In this document: piece after piece, positions 27,730 through 36,360 of the stretch
Position numbering within the stretch: position 1 is the first letter of the stretch
Layout of the letters: each line of letters begins with the position of its first letter
Assembly: GCA_028703945.1 (NCBI GenBank)
Contig: JAQVLW010000005.1
Span: 1-37,209, forward strand
Direction: 5' to 3'
From: Aliarcobacter sp.
GTDB lineage: Bacteria; Campylobacterota; Campylobacteria; Campylobacterales; Arcobacteraceae
Length of the DNA: 37,209 bases
Notes under the pieces: model-generated
Database searches by the model: none
Told to the model about the DNA's origin: nothing
The model's input: the letters and a program-made list of their open reading frames with translations, nothing else
Made by a program: the position numbers and the translations under genes

Positions 27730-30700
27730 CTAATCTCCCTTGTCCGGATCCAGTGGTAACACTGTCATATTTTTAGGTTTTACCATCCAGAAGTTTCTAA
27801 TTTCTGCTCTAAAGTTTTGTAATATATTTTCAGCTATTTCACTTTGAGTTTCATGTAAATAGTCTAGTAATAATCTTTTTAAATATAATCTTTCTCTTTC
27901 AGTATCATCTGTATCAACTCTAACTGCTTCAATTAATTCTTGATTCATTTTATCAACAAAAGTTTTTTCAGGGTCATAAACAAATGCTAAACCACCTGTC
28001 ATTCCAGCCCCAAAGTTAATCCCCGTATTTCCTAAAATTACAGCAATTCCACCTGTCATATATTCACAAGGGTTATCTCCTGTTCCTTCAACAACAGTAA
28101 TACAACCAGAATTTCTAACCGCAAATCTTTCACCTACTGTTGCTCTGATATAAAGTTTTCCACCAGTTGCACCATATAAGCATGTATTTCCGGCACCAGC
28201 AAAACTGTTACCTTGATGTGCTGGATTTATGATAATTTTTCCACCATTCATACCTTTTCCAACATAATCATTTGCAACTCCATCTAGATGTAAATTCATA
28301 CCTTTTGATAAAAATGCTCCAAAAGATTGACCTGCAATTCCTTTTAAATTTATATTTATAGAGTTTTCAGGTAATCCTTTATCTCCATAAAATCTTGCAA
28401 TTTCTCCTGAAATTAACGCACCAAATGATCTATTTAAATTAGATATTTCAGTATTTACTTTTATTGGTGAATTTGGATTTTCTATTGTTCTGTGAACTTT
28501 TTTTAATAACTCTTTTTCAAATTTATTATCATCAAAAGGAGCATTTGTTGCTTTTTGACAAGTATCAATTCCCTCTATTCTTCTTAAGATATTTTGGAAA
28601 TCAAATTTTTGTGCAAATTTATCATCAATTACTTTTAGTAAATCAGATCTTCCAACTATTTCTTCAATAGTTTTATAACCTAAAGATGCCAAAATATTTC
28701 TAACATCTTCAGCTATAAATGTAAAATAAGAAATCAATCTATCAACTGTTCCTGTAAAGAAATCTCTCAAGTTTTCATCTTGAGTTGCAACTCCAACTGA
28801 ACACTTATTTGTATGACAAATTCTCAAAATTTTACATCCAAGAAGTGTTAATGAAGCTGTTCCAAATGCATAAGATTCAGCTCCTAGCATTGCTGCTTTT
28901 ACAACATCTAGACCTGTTTTTAATCCACCATCTGTTTGTAGATGTACAAATTCTCGTAAATGATTTGCTTTTAAAGCATTATGAGCTTCAGAAAGACCCA
29001 TTTCCCAAGGATTTCCAGCGTGTTTAATAGAAGTTAAAGGAGCAGCTCCAGTTCCACCATCTCCACCTGAAATGATAATTTTGTCAGCATAAGCTTTTGC
29101 AACTCCAGCTGCAATTGTTCCAACACCAATAGATGAAACTAATTTAACTGTAATTTTAGCTAATGGATTAATTTGTTTTAAGTCAAAAATTAACTGTGCT
29201 AAATCTTCAATTGAATAAATATCATGGTGTGGTGGTGGTGAAATAAGGGTAACACCTGCCACTGTATGTCTAAGTGTTGCAATTAAAGGCGTTACTTTAT
29301 GACCAGGTAATTGTCCACCCTCGCCTGGTTTTGCACCTTGTGCAACTTTAATTTGTAACTCTTCTGCACTTCTTAAATATGCTGGCGTTACACCAAATCT
29401 TCCAGATGCAACTTGTTTGATTTTAGAATTTTTAATTGTTCCAAATCTTTTTGAATCTTCTCCACCTTCACCTGAATTACTCATACCACCAATTGTATTC
29501 ATAGCAGTTGCCATTGCTTCGTGAGCTTCTGGTGAAATTGAACCCAATGACATAGCAGCTGTTGAGAATCTTTTGAAAATATCTTCTTTTGTTTCAACAT
29601 TACTTACATCAATTGCCGTTCTATCTGAATTAAATTCAAAGAAATCTCTAATAAACTTTTTATCTCTATTATTTACTAAATCTCTTAAACCTTCAAAATC
29701 TGTAATATCTTCTTTCTTTGCAGCTTTTTTATTATGCATAGCCCTTGTAGTTGCTGGTCCATAATCATGGTATTCTCCACCATTATTGTATTTATAAAAA
29801 CCACCTAAATCTAATGGGAAAATAGTATTTTCTTCTTTAAATGCATTATGATGCGATTTATTTATTCTTTCTTCAATATCAGCATATGTTAATCCACATA
29901 AATCACTATGAGCGCCAGTAAAACAGTCATTATTAATTTCATCACTTAAACCAATAATATCAAATAAACCAGAGTTTCTATACGATGCGATTGTACAAAT
30001 TCCCATTTTTGACATAATTTTTAATAACCCAGCATTTACAGATTTTTGTGTATTTTTTAAATATTTTTGCATCTCATATTTAGTTGGTTTTTCCCTTTGG
30101 AAAAATGCAACCGTTGAGGCATACATCATATATGGATAAATAGCAGTACATCCAAATGCAACTAAAACAGCAGCCATATGTGGGTCATAAACTTCACCTG
30201 TAATTGCCACTATTGAAACATTATGTTTAATCTCTTCTTTTAATAATCTTTGATTAATATACCCAACAGCCATTACCGCTGGTATTACTTTTTCATTTTC
30301 ATTAAGTGTTCTATCATCTAAAAGAATAACCGATACATCATCATATTTAACTGCTTTTATTACATAAGAAGCTAATTGTTCTAAAGAAGCTTTTAAATTT
30401 GTTTTAAATGTAGTAGAAAATACTCTATTTTTATAATATGAATCATATCTTGGTGATTTTTCATCTCCAAAAGAGTATAAAACATCATATTTTTCTTTCA
30501 TTAAAATAGGACTTGTTACTTTTAATCTTCTTGCATATTCAGGTTTTTCATCTAATACATTATGTACTTTTCCAAATCCTGTTTCAAGTGACATAACCAC
30601 TTTTTCTCTATATGGATCAATTGGTGGGTTTGTAACTTGTGCAAATTTTTGTCTAAATAAATCTGTAAAATTTCTATTTACTTGAGAGAAACATGCTAAT

Positions 30701-32169
30701 GGAGTGTCATCACCCATAGAACCAACAGGTTCTTTTCCCTCTTTTGCCATTGGCTCAATAACTTGGTCTAATACTTCGTAAGTTATATTAAAGAATTTTT
30801 GTTTTTTCTCTAAATTTTCTAATTTATAATCTTTTATATTTAAAAAAGTATCTTCAATGTATTCTTGAACATAATCCATATCATCATTTAACCATTTAGA
30901 ATAGTGTTGTGACGATTTTAAATAATTATTAATATCTTCTTCTTTTAATATTTTCCCATGTTTAAGGTCAAGTGCAATCATCTGTCCTGATTGTAATCTT
31001 CCTCTTTCAAGAATATTATCATCTTCAATTTCTAATGTTCCGTACTCAGATGTAATATATAATTTATCATCTTTTGTAATAGTATATTTTGATGGTCTTA
31101 ATCCATTTCTATCAATTAAACATCCAATATGTCTTCCATCAGTTAAAGATACAGCTGCAGGTCCATCCCATGCTTCCATCGCAGTTGCTGTATATTCATA
31201 AAATGCTCTTAAATTAGAATCCATATGAGGAGCATTTTGCCAAGGTGCAGGAATTAAACTTCTCGCAGCTTTAAAGAAATCCACACCATTTGCTAATAAA
31301 AATTCAAACATATTGTCTAAAGATGTAGAATCTGAACCAATTGGTTGTAAAATTGGTAATAATCTTTTCATTTCAGATTCTGAGAAAATCTCTGATTTTA
31401 ATTGTTCTGATTTTACTTCAACATTAAATCTATTCGCTTCAACAGAGTTTATTTCTCCATTATGTGCAATTGCTCTAAAAGGTTGTGCTAATCTCCACAA
31501 AGGTAGTGTATTTGTAGAAAATCTTTGGTGAAATAAAGAGAATGATATTTTAAAATCTTCATCTCTTAAATCTACATAAAAAGTCTTAATATGCGTAGGC
31601 ATAATAAGCCCTTTATATGATATAACTTTTGAGGAAAAGCTTGGAATATAAAAGTCTTTGTCATTTATTAATTTGTGTTCACACTCTTTTCGTGTTAAAT
31701 AAATCATTGCATCAAATCTTTTTGATGACATTAATGTATTAGGAACAACAAATACTTGTATTATTTGAGGTAAATTATCTAAAGCTTGTTGTCCTAAAGC
31801 ATTTATATCAACAGGAACTGTTCTTACAAATACTACTTTTAAATCATTTATTTCACAGTATTCTGTAAAAACATCTATATCTTTTAAGTCTTTTGTAAAA
31901 ATCATAGCAACAGCATATGTTTCAGGTAAATCTATACCTTTTTGTGTAGCGATTTTTCGCATAAAAGAGTCTGGCATTGATAATAATAATCCTGAACCAT
32001 CTCCCGTTTTACCATCTGCTGCTACTGCACCTCTATGCATCATTCTTTCAAGTGAAGTTATTGCATCTTCTAAATTTTTATGACTCGGTCGGTTTTTCAT
32101 GTCAGCGACTAAACCAAACCCGCAATTATCTTTAAAAGAAGTTAGTAAGTCTAAATTGCACCCCATCAT
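27730..32169 (-). CDS. gltB: glutamate synthase large subunit
   Basis: The alpha subunit of GOGAT: converts glutamine plus 2-oxoglutarate to two glutamates. It is 1479 aa. Domains: class II glutamine amidotransferase from Cys16 (KDNCGFGLVAD; the mature protein should start at this Cys after a short propeptide), with RGAVAADGKTGDGSGLL following; a central domain; the FMN-binding synthase domain with ISGGDGGTGAAPLTSIKHAG; a 3Fe-4S site near residue 1105-1115 (GCKILRICHTNKCSVGVAT); and the GXGXG helix domain with GKGMNGGKIIINP and YMTGGIAVILG. Two ATG codons are adjacent; the second (32166) is better spaced (5 bases) from AAAGGA. It opens the 17-gene leftward run, behind a long leader. Confidence 0.97.
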   Translation of the reverse strand: MMGCNLDLLTSFKDNCGFGLVADMKNRPSHKNLEDAITSLERMMHRGAVAADGKTGDGSGLLLSMPDSFMRKIATQKGIDLPETYAVAMIFTKDLKDIDVFTEYCEINDLKVVFVRTVPVDINALGQQALDNLPQIIQVFVVPNTLMSSKRFDAMIYLTRKECEHKLINDKDFYIPSFSSKVISYKGLIMPTHIKTFYVDLRDEDFKISFSLFHQRFSTNTLPLWRLAQPFRAIAHNGEINSVEANRFNVEVKSEQLKSEIFSESEMKRLLPILQPIGSDSTSLDNMFEFLLANGVDFFKAARSLIPAPWQNAPHMDSNLRAFYEYTATAMEAWDGPAAVSLTDGRHIGCLIDRNGLRPSKYTITKDDKLYITSEYGTLEIEDDNILERGRLQSGQMIALDLKHGKILKEEDINNYLKSSQHYSKWLNDDMDYVQEYIEDTFLNIKDYKLENLEKKQKFFNITYEVLDQVIEPMAKEGKEPVGSMGDDTPLACFSQVNRNFTDLFRQKFAQVTNPPIDPYREKVVMSLETGFGKVHNVLDEKPEYARRLKVTSPILMKEKYDVLYSFGDEKSPRYDSYYKNRVFSTTFKTNLKASLEQLASYVIKAVKYDDVSVILLDDRTLNENEKVIPAVMAVGYINQRLLKEEIKHNVSIVAITGEVYDPHMAAVLVAFGCTAIYPYMMYASTVAFFQREKPTKYEMQKYLKNTQKSVNAGLLKIMSKMGICTIASYRNSGLFDIIGLSDEINNDCFTGAHSDLCGLTYADIEERINKSHHNAFKEENTIFPLDLGGFYKYNNGGEYHDYGPATTRAMHNKKAAKKEDITDFEGLRDLVNNRDKKFIRDFFEFNSDRTAIDVSNVETKEDIFKRFSTAAMSLGSISPEAHEAMATAMNTIGGMSNSGEGGEDSKRFGTIKNSKIKQVASGRFGVTPAYLRSAEELQIKVAQGAKPGEGGQLPGHKVTPLIATLRHTVAGVTLISPPPHHDIYSIEDLAQLIFDLKQINPLAKITVKLVSSIGVGTIAAGVAKAYADKIIISGGDGGTGAAPLTSIKHAGNPWEMGLSEAHNALKANHLREFVHLQTDGGLKTGLDVVKAAMLGAESYAFGTASLTLLGCKILRICHTNKCSVGVATQDENLRDFFTGTVDRLISYFTFIAEDVRNILASLGYKTIEEIVGRSDLLKVIDDKFAQKFDFQNILRRIEGIDTCQKATNAPFDDNKFEKELLKKVHRTIENPNSPIKVNTEISNLNRSFGALISGEIARFYGDKGLPENSININLKGIAGQSFGAFLSKGMNLHLDGVANDYVGKGMNGGKIIINPAHQGNSFAGAGNTCLYGATGGKLYIRATVGERFAVRNSGCITVVEGTGDNPCEYMTGGIAVILGNTGINFGAGMTGGLAFVYDPEKTFVDKMNQELIEAVRVDTDDTERERLYLKRLLLDYLHETQSEIAENILQNFRAEIRNFWMVKPKNMTVLPLDPDKGD

Positions 32170-32254
32170 TTTCCTTTATCTTTATATTAATCTTTATATT
32201 CCGTAATAAAATTGAATTGTAATATACTGCAAATTTGTTTAAATTAAGTTAATT

Positions 32255-32269
32255 ACACAGAATACAGAA
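32255..32269 (-). promoter_or_regulatory. direct repeat of the ATACAGAA motif in the gltB leader
   Basis: ACACAGAA (32255-32262) and ATACAGAA (32262-32269) are adjacent direct copies sharing one base (plus-strand spelling). They lie just downstream of the predicted gltB start point, centred near +16, where a bound protein could block transcription. Together with 32319-32341 they form a possible operator set. Confidence 0.35.
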
Positions 32270-32284
32270 TCTTTACGATGGCTC

Positions 32285-32290
32285 ATTATA
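32285..32290 (-). promoter_or_regulatory. -10 element of the gltB operon
   Basis: A perfect TATAAT on the minus strand lies in the 357-base gap right of gltB. The start point would be near 32278, giving a leader of about 108 bases before gltB. No good -35 lies 17 bases upstream, where the sequence is T/A-rich, consistent with a promoter needing an activator or with the relaxed -35 of this group. Confidence 0.5.
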
Positions 32291-32318
32291 CTATGAAAAA
32301 AAGATTTAATTTATATCA

Positions 32319-32341
32319 TTCTGTATAATTTATATACAGAA
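32319..32341. promoter_or_regulatory. palindrome TTCTGTAT-N7-ATACAGAA upstream of the gltB promoter
   Basis: A perfect 8-bp inverted repeat with a 7-base AT-only centre. It is centred about 52 bases upstream of the predicted gltB start, a usual activator position. Its half-site recurs downstream at 32255-32269. It has no T-run and is unlikely to be a terminator. I cannot assign a regulator. Confidence 0.45.
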
Positions 32342-32447
32342 GATAACTTTTATACAAAAAAATCATTTATGATAAAAAATCTACAATTATAAAATCACTT
32401 AACTTTTAACTATAGTTTTTTATATCAAATTTAAGAAGAGAAAAAAT

Positions 32448-32537
32448 ATGAAAAAATTAGTTATAGGAACTACAGATACGATGATTGCAAGACCTAAAAA
32501 AGAAAGGGATTTCTTCTTTTTCTTTTTTAAATTATAA
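32448..32537 (+). CDS. possible 29-aa small ORF in the gltB-GDPD gap
   Basis: The frame starts MKKLVIGTTDTMIARPKKER and ends in six Phe, then KL. A purine-rich AGAAGAG lies about 7 bases before the ATG. The Phe run is the translation of a T-rich hairpin region, so the ORF runs through what looks like a weak terminator and overlaps the end of the GDPD gene by 11 bases on the other strand. It may be a small protein, a leader peptide, the remnant 5' end of a lost gene, or chance. I do not recognise it. Between 32342 and 32447 I see only AT-rich sequence without a clear element. Confidence 0.3.
   Translation: MKKLVIGTTDTMIARPKKERDFFFFFFKL
32496..32528. terminator. weak A/T-rich bidirectional terminator
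   Basis: AAAAAAGAAA-GGGA-TTTCTT followed by further T-rich sequence can fold into a short hairpin (core GAAA/TTTC, extended by A-T and one G-T pair on the minus strand). It has T-runs on either strand. It lies at the 3' end of the GDPD gene and at the end of the small plus-strand ORF. G/C content is low, so stability is doubtful. Confidence 0.4.
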
Positions 32538-33243
32538 AGTTTTCAAAAATAACTGCTGATACTTTTTTATCAATATTTTGAAAACTTTTTTTATCTTTAA
32601 TTGTCCAAACAATAACTTCTAAATTTTTTTTCTTGCAAAAATCATAAATCGAACTATTTATTAACTTATTTTCTAAAGAGATAAAATCTGCTTTAGTTTT
32701 AAAAAATTTATATATAAAAACTGCTTTTTCATACTTTTCATACTTTTTAAACTTATTTGGAAAACTAGCAAAAATCAATCCTCTTTTTTGCTTAGGTTTA
32801 TTATTTCGTAACCAAGATAAAATATCTTTTTCAAAAGAACAAATAAAATATTCCCCTTTATACACTTCTAACATTTCAAGTAAAATATTTTCTAATAAAC
32901 CAACATTTTTATGTTTTTTTATCTCAATTACTAAAGGTATTTTTCCACTAATCTCAACGAGTAAATCTTTTAATAAGGGGATTTTTTCATCGCTTTCATA
33001 TAGTTTTAAATCTTTTAAAAAATCATAACTAACTTCTTCAATTTTCTCTTTTTTATTACATAATCGATTTAAATCATCATCATGAAAAATCACTATTTGC
33101 TTATCTATTGTTATATTTATATCAAATTCAATTGCATAGTTTTTTTCCATAGCATTTTTAAAAGCTTGTATTGAATTTTCAGGAATTATTCTACTTTTAT
33201 GTAAACCTCTATGTGCTATAAATCTATTTTTAAATAAATTCAT
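32527..33243 (-). CDS. glycerophosphodiester phosphodiesterase
   Basis: Hydrolyses glycerophosphodiesters to glycerol-3-phosphate and an alcohol, recycling phospholipid headgroups. The 238-aa TIM barrel has all family residues: FIAHRGLH (His-Arg), PENSIQAF (Glu-Asn), AIEFDINIT (Glu, Asp) and VIFHDDDLNRLC (His-Asp), with PLVIEIKKH later. No signal peptide is seen, so it is probably cytoplasmic. The frame is open to 33300, but the ATG at 33243 is preceded by AAAGG at 8 bases and begins directly before the catalytic strand, so I prefer it. It overlaps the histidine kinase 3' end by 14 bases, implying co-transcription. Confidence 0.92.
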   Translation of the reverse strand: MNLFKNRFIAHRGLHKSRIIPENSIQAFKNAMEKNYAIEFDINITIDKQIVIFHDDDLNRLCNKKEKIEEVSYDFLKDLKLYESDEKIPLLKDLLVEISGKIPLVIEIKKHKNVGLLENILLEMLEVYKGEYFICSFEKDILSWLRNNKPKQKRGLIFASFPNKFKKYEKYEKAVFIYKFFKTKADFISLENKLINSSIYDFCKKKNLEVIVWTIKDKKSFQNIDKKVSAVIFENFII

Positions 33244-34819
33244 AATGTATGCCTTTAGTATCACTATTTTTGGGTACGAATACAGCAAATTTTGCACCAT
33301 CTTTTGTATTTCTAACTCTTAATTTTCCTTTCATATTTTTATCCACAATTATTTTTGACATATAAAGCCCTATTCCTGTTCCATTACTATCTTCTTTTGT
33401 TGTGAAATATGGCTCAAATATTTTACTTTTTGGCTCAACTAAAACTCCACCACCATTATCTTCTACATATAAAACAATATAAGTATCCTCTTCATAAGCA
33501 GTAATTTTTATATATGGATTTTTTATTTTTTTTTCTATTACTACATCTTTTGCATTATTAATGATATTTAATAAAACTTGTTGATATTCATTTAAATATG
33601 TTTTTAAAATAATATTTTTATCAATTTGTATTTCTAATTTAATATCATAATTTTTTAAAGTACTTGAAATTATATTTATTACAACATCAACAGTTTTATA
33701 TAAAAAAAACTCTTCTTTCTCTTTTTTAGGCATAAAAAAATTCCTAAAATCATCTATAGTTTGAGACATAAACTCCAAAACTCTATCTGCTTCTAAAGAT
33801 TTTTGATCCATTGTTTTAGAATCAAGGGCATTAATACTATATTTAAATTTTATAAACATTAAAATTGAAGATAATTCACTTAATGGTTGTCTCCATTGAT
33901 GTGCAATATTTGAAATCATTTCTCCCAATGCTATAAATTTTGATTTTTGGACCAAGAATTGCTCTTTTTCTCTATTTTTTTCAATCTCTTTTTTTACCTT
34001 TTCTTCCAGTGATTGATTTAACTCTTCCAATTCTTTTGCATTTGAAGAAACCTTATTTTCATAACCTTTTAAAACCTTATCTATTTTTTCTGAGATAAAT
34101 ATTGATATTAAAATAGCAATAGATAAAAACATTACAAATAAAACTACATTTTGAACAACCTGATTTTTAATTCTTTTTTTCAAATCTTCAGTTTTTACTG
34201 CTATCTCATTTTCCATGTCATCTGTATAAATACCAACTGCAATAATCCAATTCCATTTTTCATAATATTTAAAATATGATATCTTTTGTTTTATTTCTTT
34301 TGTGTCTGGTTTTTTATAAGCATATTTTGTAAAAGATTCACCCTTATATCGTATATCTCTTAAAAAATCTTCTCTAAATTTTTTTCCATCTTCATCTTCA
34401 TAATTTGTTGATATTAAAGTTCCAACTAAATCAAGTCTATTTGGATTTACTATAAGTTTTGCAAAATCATCTCCACCTTCCATATTTTTTACTTCATATA
34501 CAAAAAAATAGTTACTTGTATTTTCTTCAAAAGTTATATTATTTAAAAGTCTAATAGCATCCATCTTTTGTTCTTCATCATCTAAATTTGATTTAACAAT
34601 ATTATAATTTAATATATCAAGAATAGTATTAATCTCTTTTTTTAATGTCTTTTTTTTATCTGAATAATACTCATTTATAAACTTTTCTGTTTCTACATCA
34701 AAATCACTATATGTATTTTTAACATAAAAATATGACATTGCAAAAACCATTGATGTCATTATTACAATAAATGTAAAAATAATAATCTTTGACAAATTCT
34801 TTTCTATAACTAAACCCAA
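33230..34819 (-). CDS. Cache-domain sensor histidine kinase
   Basis: A 529-aa membrane sensor kinase. TM1 is at about residues 11-31. A periplasmic single-Cache-type domain follows (about 35-220), with YFFVYE and KYYEKWNWIIAVGIYTDDM, the usual end of such domains. TM2 is at about 221-243, then a coiled coil (about 255-290), the H-box IALGEMISNIAHQWRQPL with His307, the N-box LNIINNAKD near 417-425, and ATPase G-boxes VEDNGGG and GTGIGLYMSKII. It starts with TTG at 34819; AAGAAGG lies 7 bases upstream and no ATG is available before TM1, so the rare start is well supported. The response regulator at 34886 is transcribed divergently and is the probable partner. The ligand is unknown; Cache domains commonly bind small metabolites. 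Confidence 0.92.
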   Translation of the reverse strand: MGLVIEKNLSKIIIFTFIVIMTSMVFAMSYFYVKNTYSDFDVETEKFINEYYSDKKKTLKKEINTILDILNYNIVKSNLDDEEQKMDAIRLLNNITFEENTSNYFFVYEVKNMEGGDDFAKLIVNPNRLDLVGTLISTNYEDEDGKKFREDFLRDIRYKGESFTKYAYKKPDTKEIKQKISYFKYYEKWNWIIAVGIYTDDMENEIAVKTEDLKKRIKNQVVQNVVLFVMFLSIAILISIFISEKIDKVLKGYENKVSSNAKELEELNQSLEEKVKKEIEKNREKEQFLVQKSKFIALGEMISNIAHQWRQPLSELSSILMFIKFKYSINALDSKTMDQKSLEADRVLEFMSQTIDDFRNFFMPKKEKEEFFLYKTVDVVINIISSTLKNYDIKLEIQIDKNIILKTYLNEYQQVLLNIINNAKDVVIEKKIKNPYIKITAYEEDTYIVLYVEDNGGGVLVEPKSKIFEPYFTTKEDSNGTGIGLYMSKIIVDKNMKGKLRVRNTKDGAKFAVFVPKNSDTKGIHYEFI

Positions 34820-34885
34820 AATAGTACCTTCTTAACCTAATTTTGCTATGATAACATATCTTTTATAATAAGGATTTTTATAAAT

Positions 34886-35572
34886 ATGCAAAATGATTTT
34901 ATAAATAAACTCAATGCTTATTCTGTTTTATATGCAGAAGATGAAGATGGGATTAGAAATAATATAAAAGAGATTTTAGAACATCTATTTAAAGAAGTAA
35001 CTTGCACAAAAAATGCTAGTGAAGCGTATATAAAATATCTTGAAAACAATCCTGATTTAATAATTACTGATATAAAGATGGGAAATGAAACTGGTCTTGA
35101 TTTAGTAAAAAAAATAAGAAAGTCTGATTCAAAAACTAGAATTATTATAACATCTGCATATACAGATTTGGAATATTTACTCCAAGCAACAGAACTTCAT
35201 CTAATAAAATACATAATTAAACCAATAACTCAAGATAAACTAATGGAAGCACTTGAAGGTTTTGTAAATAGTTATAATGACTCTAAAATATATAATTTAA
35301 TACCTAATTGGATTTTTGATTCTAGTAAAACACTAGTTTCAAATGGAAAAGAAGATTATACTTTAACAAAAAAAGAAAATAATTTTTTAAAACTACTGCT
35401 TAGTAAAAATCGAATTATTACTTATGGAGAACTTGAAACAAATATTTGGGATGAAGATTCAATTATGACAGCAAATGCAATGAGGCTTTTTATTAAAAAC
35501 TTTAGGAAAAAACTTCCTAAAGATTTCTTAAAAAATATTCAAGGAATAGGATATAAACTAGTTAGAGACTAG
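34886..35572 (+). CDS. OmpR-like response regulator transcription factor
   Basis: A 228-aa two-component regulator. The receiver domain (about 10-122) has an acidic cluster EDED at 18-21, phosphoacceptor Asp62 in LIITDIKMG, the switch region ITSAYTD (88-94) and Lys112 in YIIKPI. The C-terminal winged helix (about 135-228) has YTLTKKENNFLKLLLS, ITYGELETNIWDED and the recognition/wing part RLFIKNFRKKLP...IQGIGYKLVRD. AAGGA lies about 11 bases before the ATG. It diverges from the histidine kinase across a 66-base spacer, so both could be autoregulated from there. TATGAT at 34847-34852 is a possible -10. Confidence 0.92.
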   Translation: MQNDFINKLNAYSVLYAEDEDGIRNNIKEILEHLFKEVTCTKNASEAYIKYLENNPDLIITDIKMGNETGLDLVKKIRKSDSKTRIIITSAYTDLEYLLQATELHLIKYIIKPITQDKLMEALEGFVNSYNDSKIYNLIPNWIFDSSKTLVSNGKEDYTLTKKENNFLKLLLSKNRIITYGELETNIWDEDSIMTANAMRLFIKNFRKKLPKDFLKNIQGIGYKLVRD

Positions 35573-36352
35573 CTCTATCTCTTCTTTTTTCAATTCATCA
35601 AGTTTTACAAAATAAGCATGTCCTAAATAAATAATATAATACACAGCTGTAAAAAGTGTTGCAAATGGAATCATAGAAATAAAATATAAAAATAGTGTTC
35701 TAAGTCTAAAATTATTTGCCTCTTTTCCATAAATAATTTTATATTGTTCAGCACTTAAAATCGTAGAACTAACATCAAAATTTAGAAGCTTATGAAAAAA
35801 ATAATAAAAAGGAATCGAAAAAGCAATAATATTTAAAACCGGTACAAAATACACTGGAATTAAAAGTATAAATAAAAACATCATCATAAATAAGCTTTTT
35901 AGCAAAACCAAAATAGATGAAAACAAAGTTCCATATCCATGTAATTCTAAATGGGAATAATATCTTTTATGTAAAATCCCTAAAATCATTGGTGTTAAAA
36001 ACCCAATTACAATAATCGAAAAAATCACTGAAGCTTGAAGAATAATCACTGTTCCAATTGTATAAAGCAAAAATCCAGCAATCCAAGATGTAAATGAGTA
36101 TTTAAATAAAAACACTATCAAATAAGTAAACCAAACAAAATAAAAGGGAGCATTCTCATCAATTATTACTTCTTGACCATTTTGAGATGCAATAGCAATT
36201 TCATGTAAACTTGAAATTCCAAAATCTGCTGCTGCAAAAAACAGCATATATAAAATAATCATCGTTGCAATCAAAGGAACTAAAGCAATTTTTAACATTG
36301 AACTTGAAAAAAAATCTTTTACACTTTTTAATATAATTTCTACTTCATTCAT
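35558..36352 (-). CDS. EI24 domain (CysZ-like) membrane protein
   Basis: A 264-aa inner-membrane protein of the EI24/CysZ family. The N-terminal helix is followed by FFSSSMLKIALVPLIATMIIL, a second long hydrophobic region around 72-125, a LLKSLFMMMFLFILLIPVYFVPVLNIIAFSIPFY block (about 148-185) typical of the family, and a last segment near 220-245. E. coli CysZ imports sulfate, but distant members are annotated only as EI24 proteins and the role here is unknown. AGGAGA precedes the ATG. Its 3' end overlaps that of the convergent response regulator by 15 bases. It follows the radical SAM/SPASM gene by 8 bases. Confidence 0.85.
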   Translation of the reverse strand: MNEVEIILKSVKDFFSSSMLKIALVPLIATMIILYMLFFAAADFGISSLHEIAIASQNGQEVIIDENAPFYFVWFTYLIVFLFKYSFTSWIAGFLLYTIGTVIILQASVIFSIIVIGFLTPMILGILHKRYYSHLELHGYGTLFSSILVLLKSLFMMMFLFILLIPVYFVPVLNIIAFSIPFYYFFHKLLNFDVSSTILSAEQYKIIYGKEANNFRLRTLFLYFISMIPFATLFTAVYYIIYLGHAYFVKLDELKKEEIELVSN

Positions 36353-36360
36353 TTTATCTC

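Noticed and set aside
33244-33300. N-terminal extension of the glycerophosphodiesterase by 19 codons
   Set aside because: It lies inside the kinase coding region, while AAAGG at 8 bases supports the ATG at 33243.
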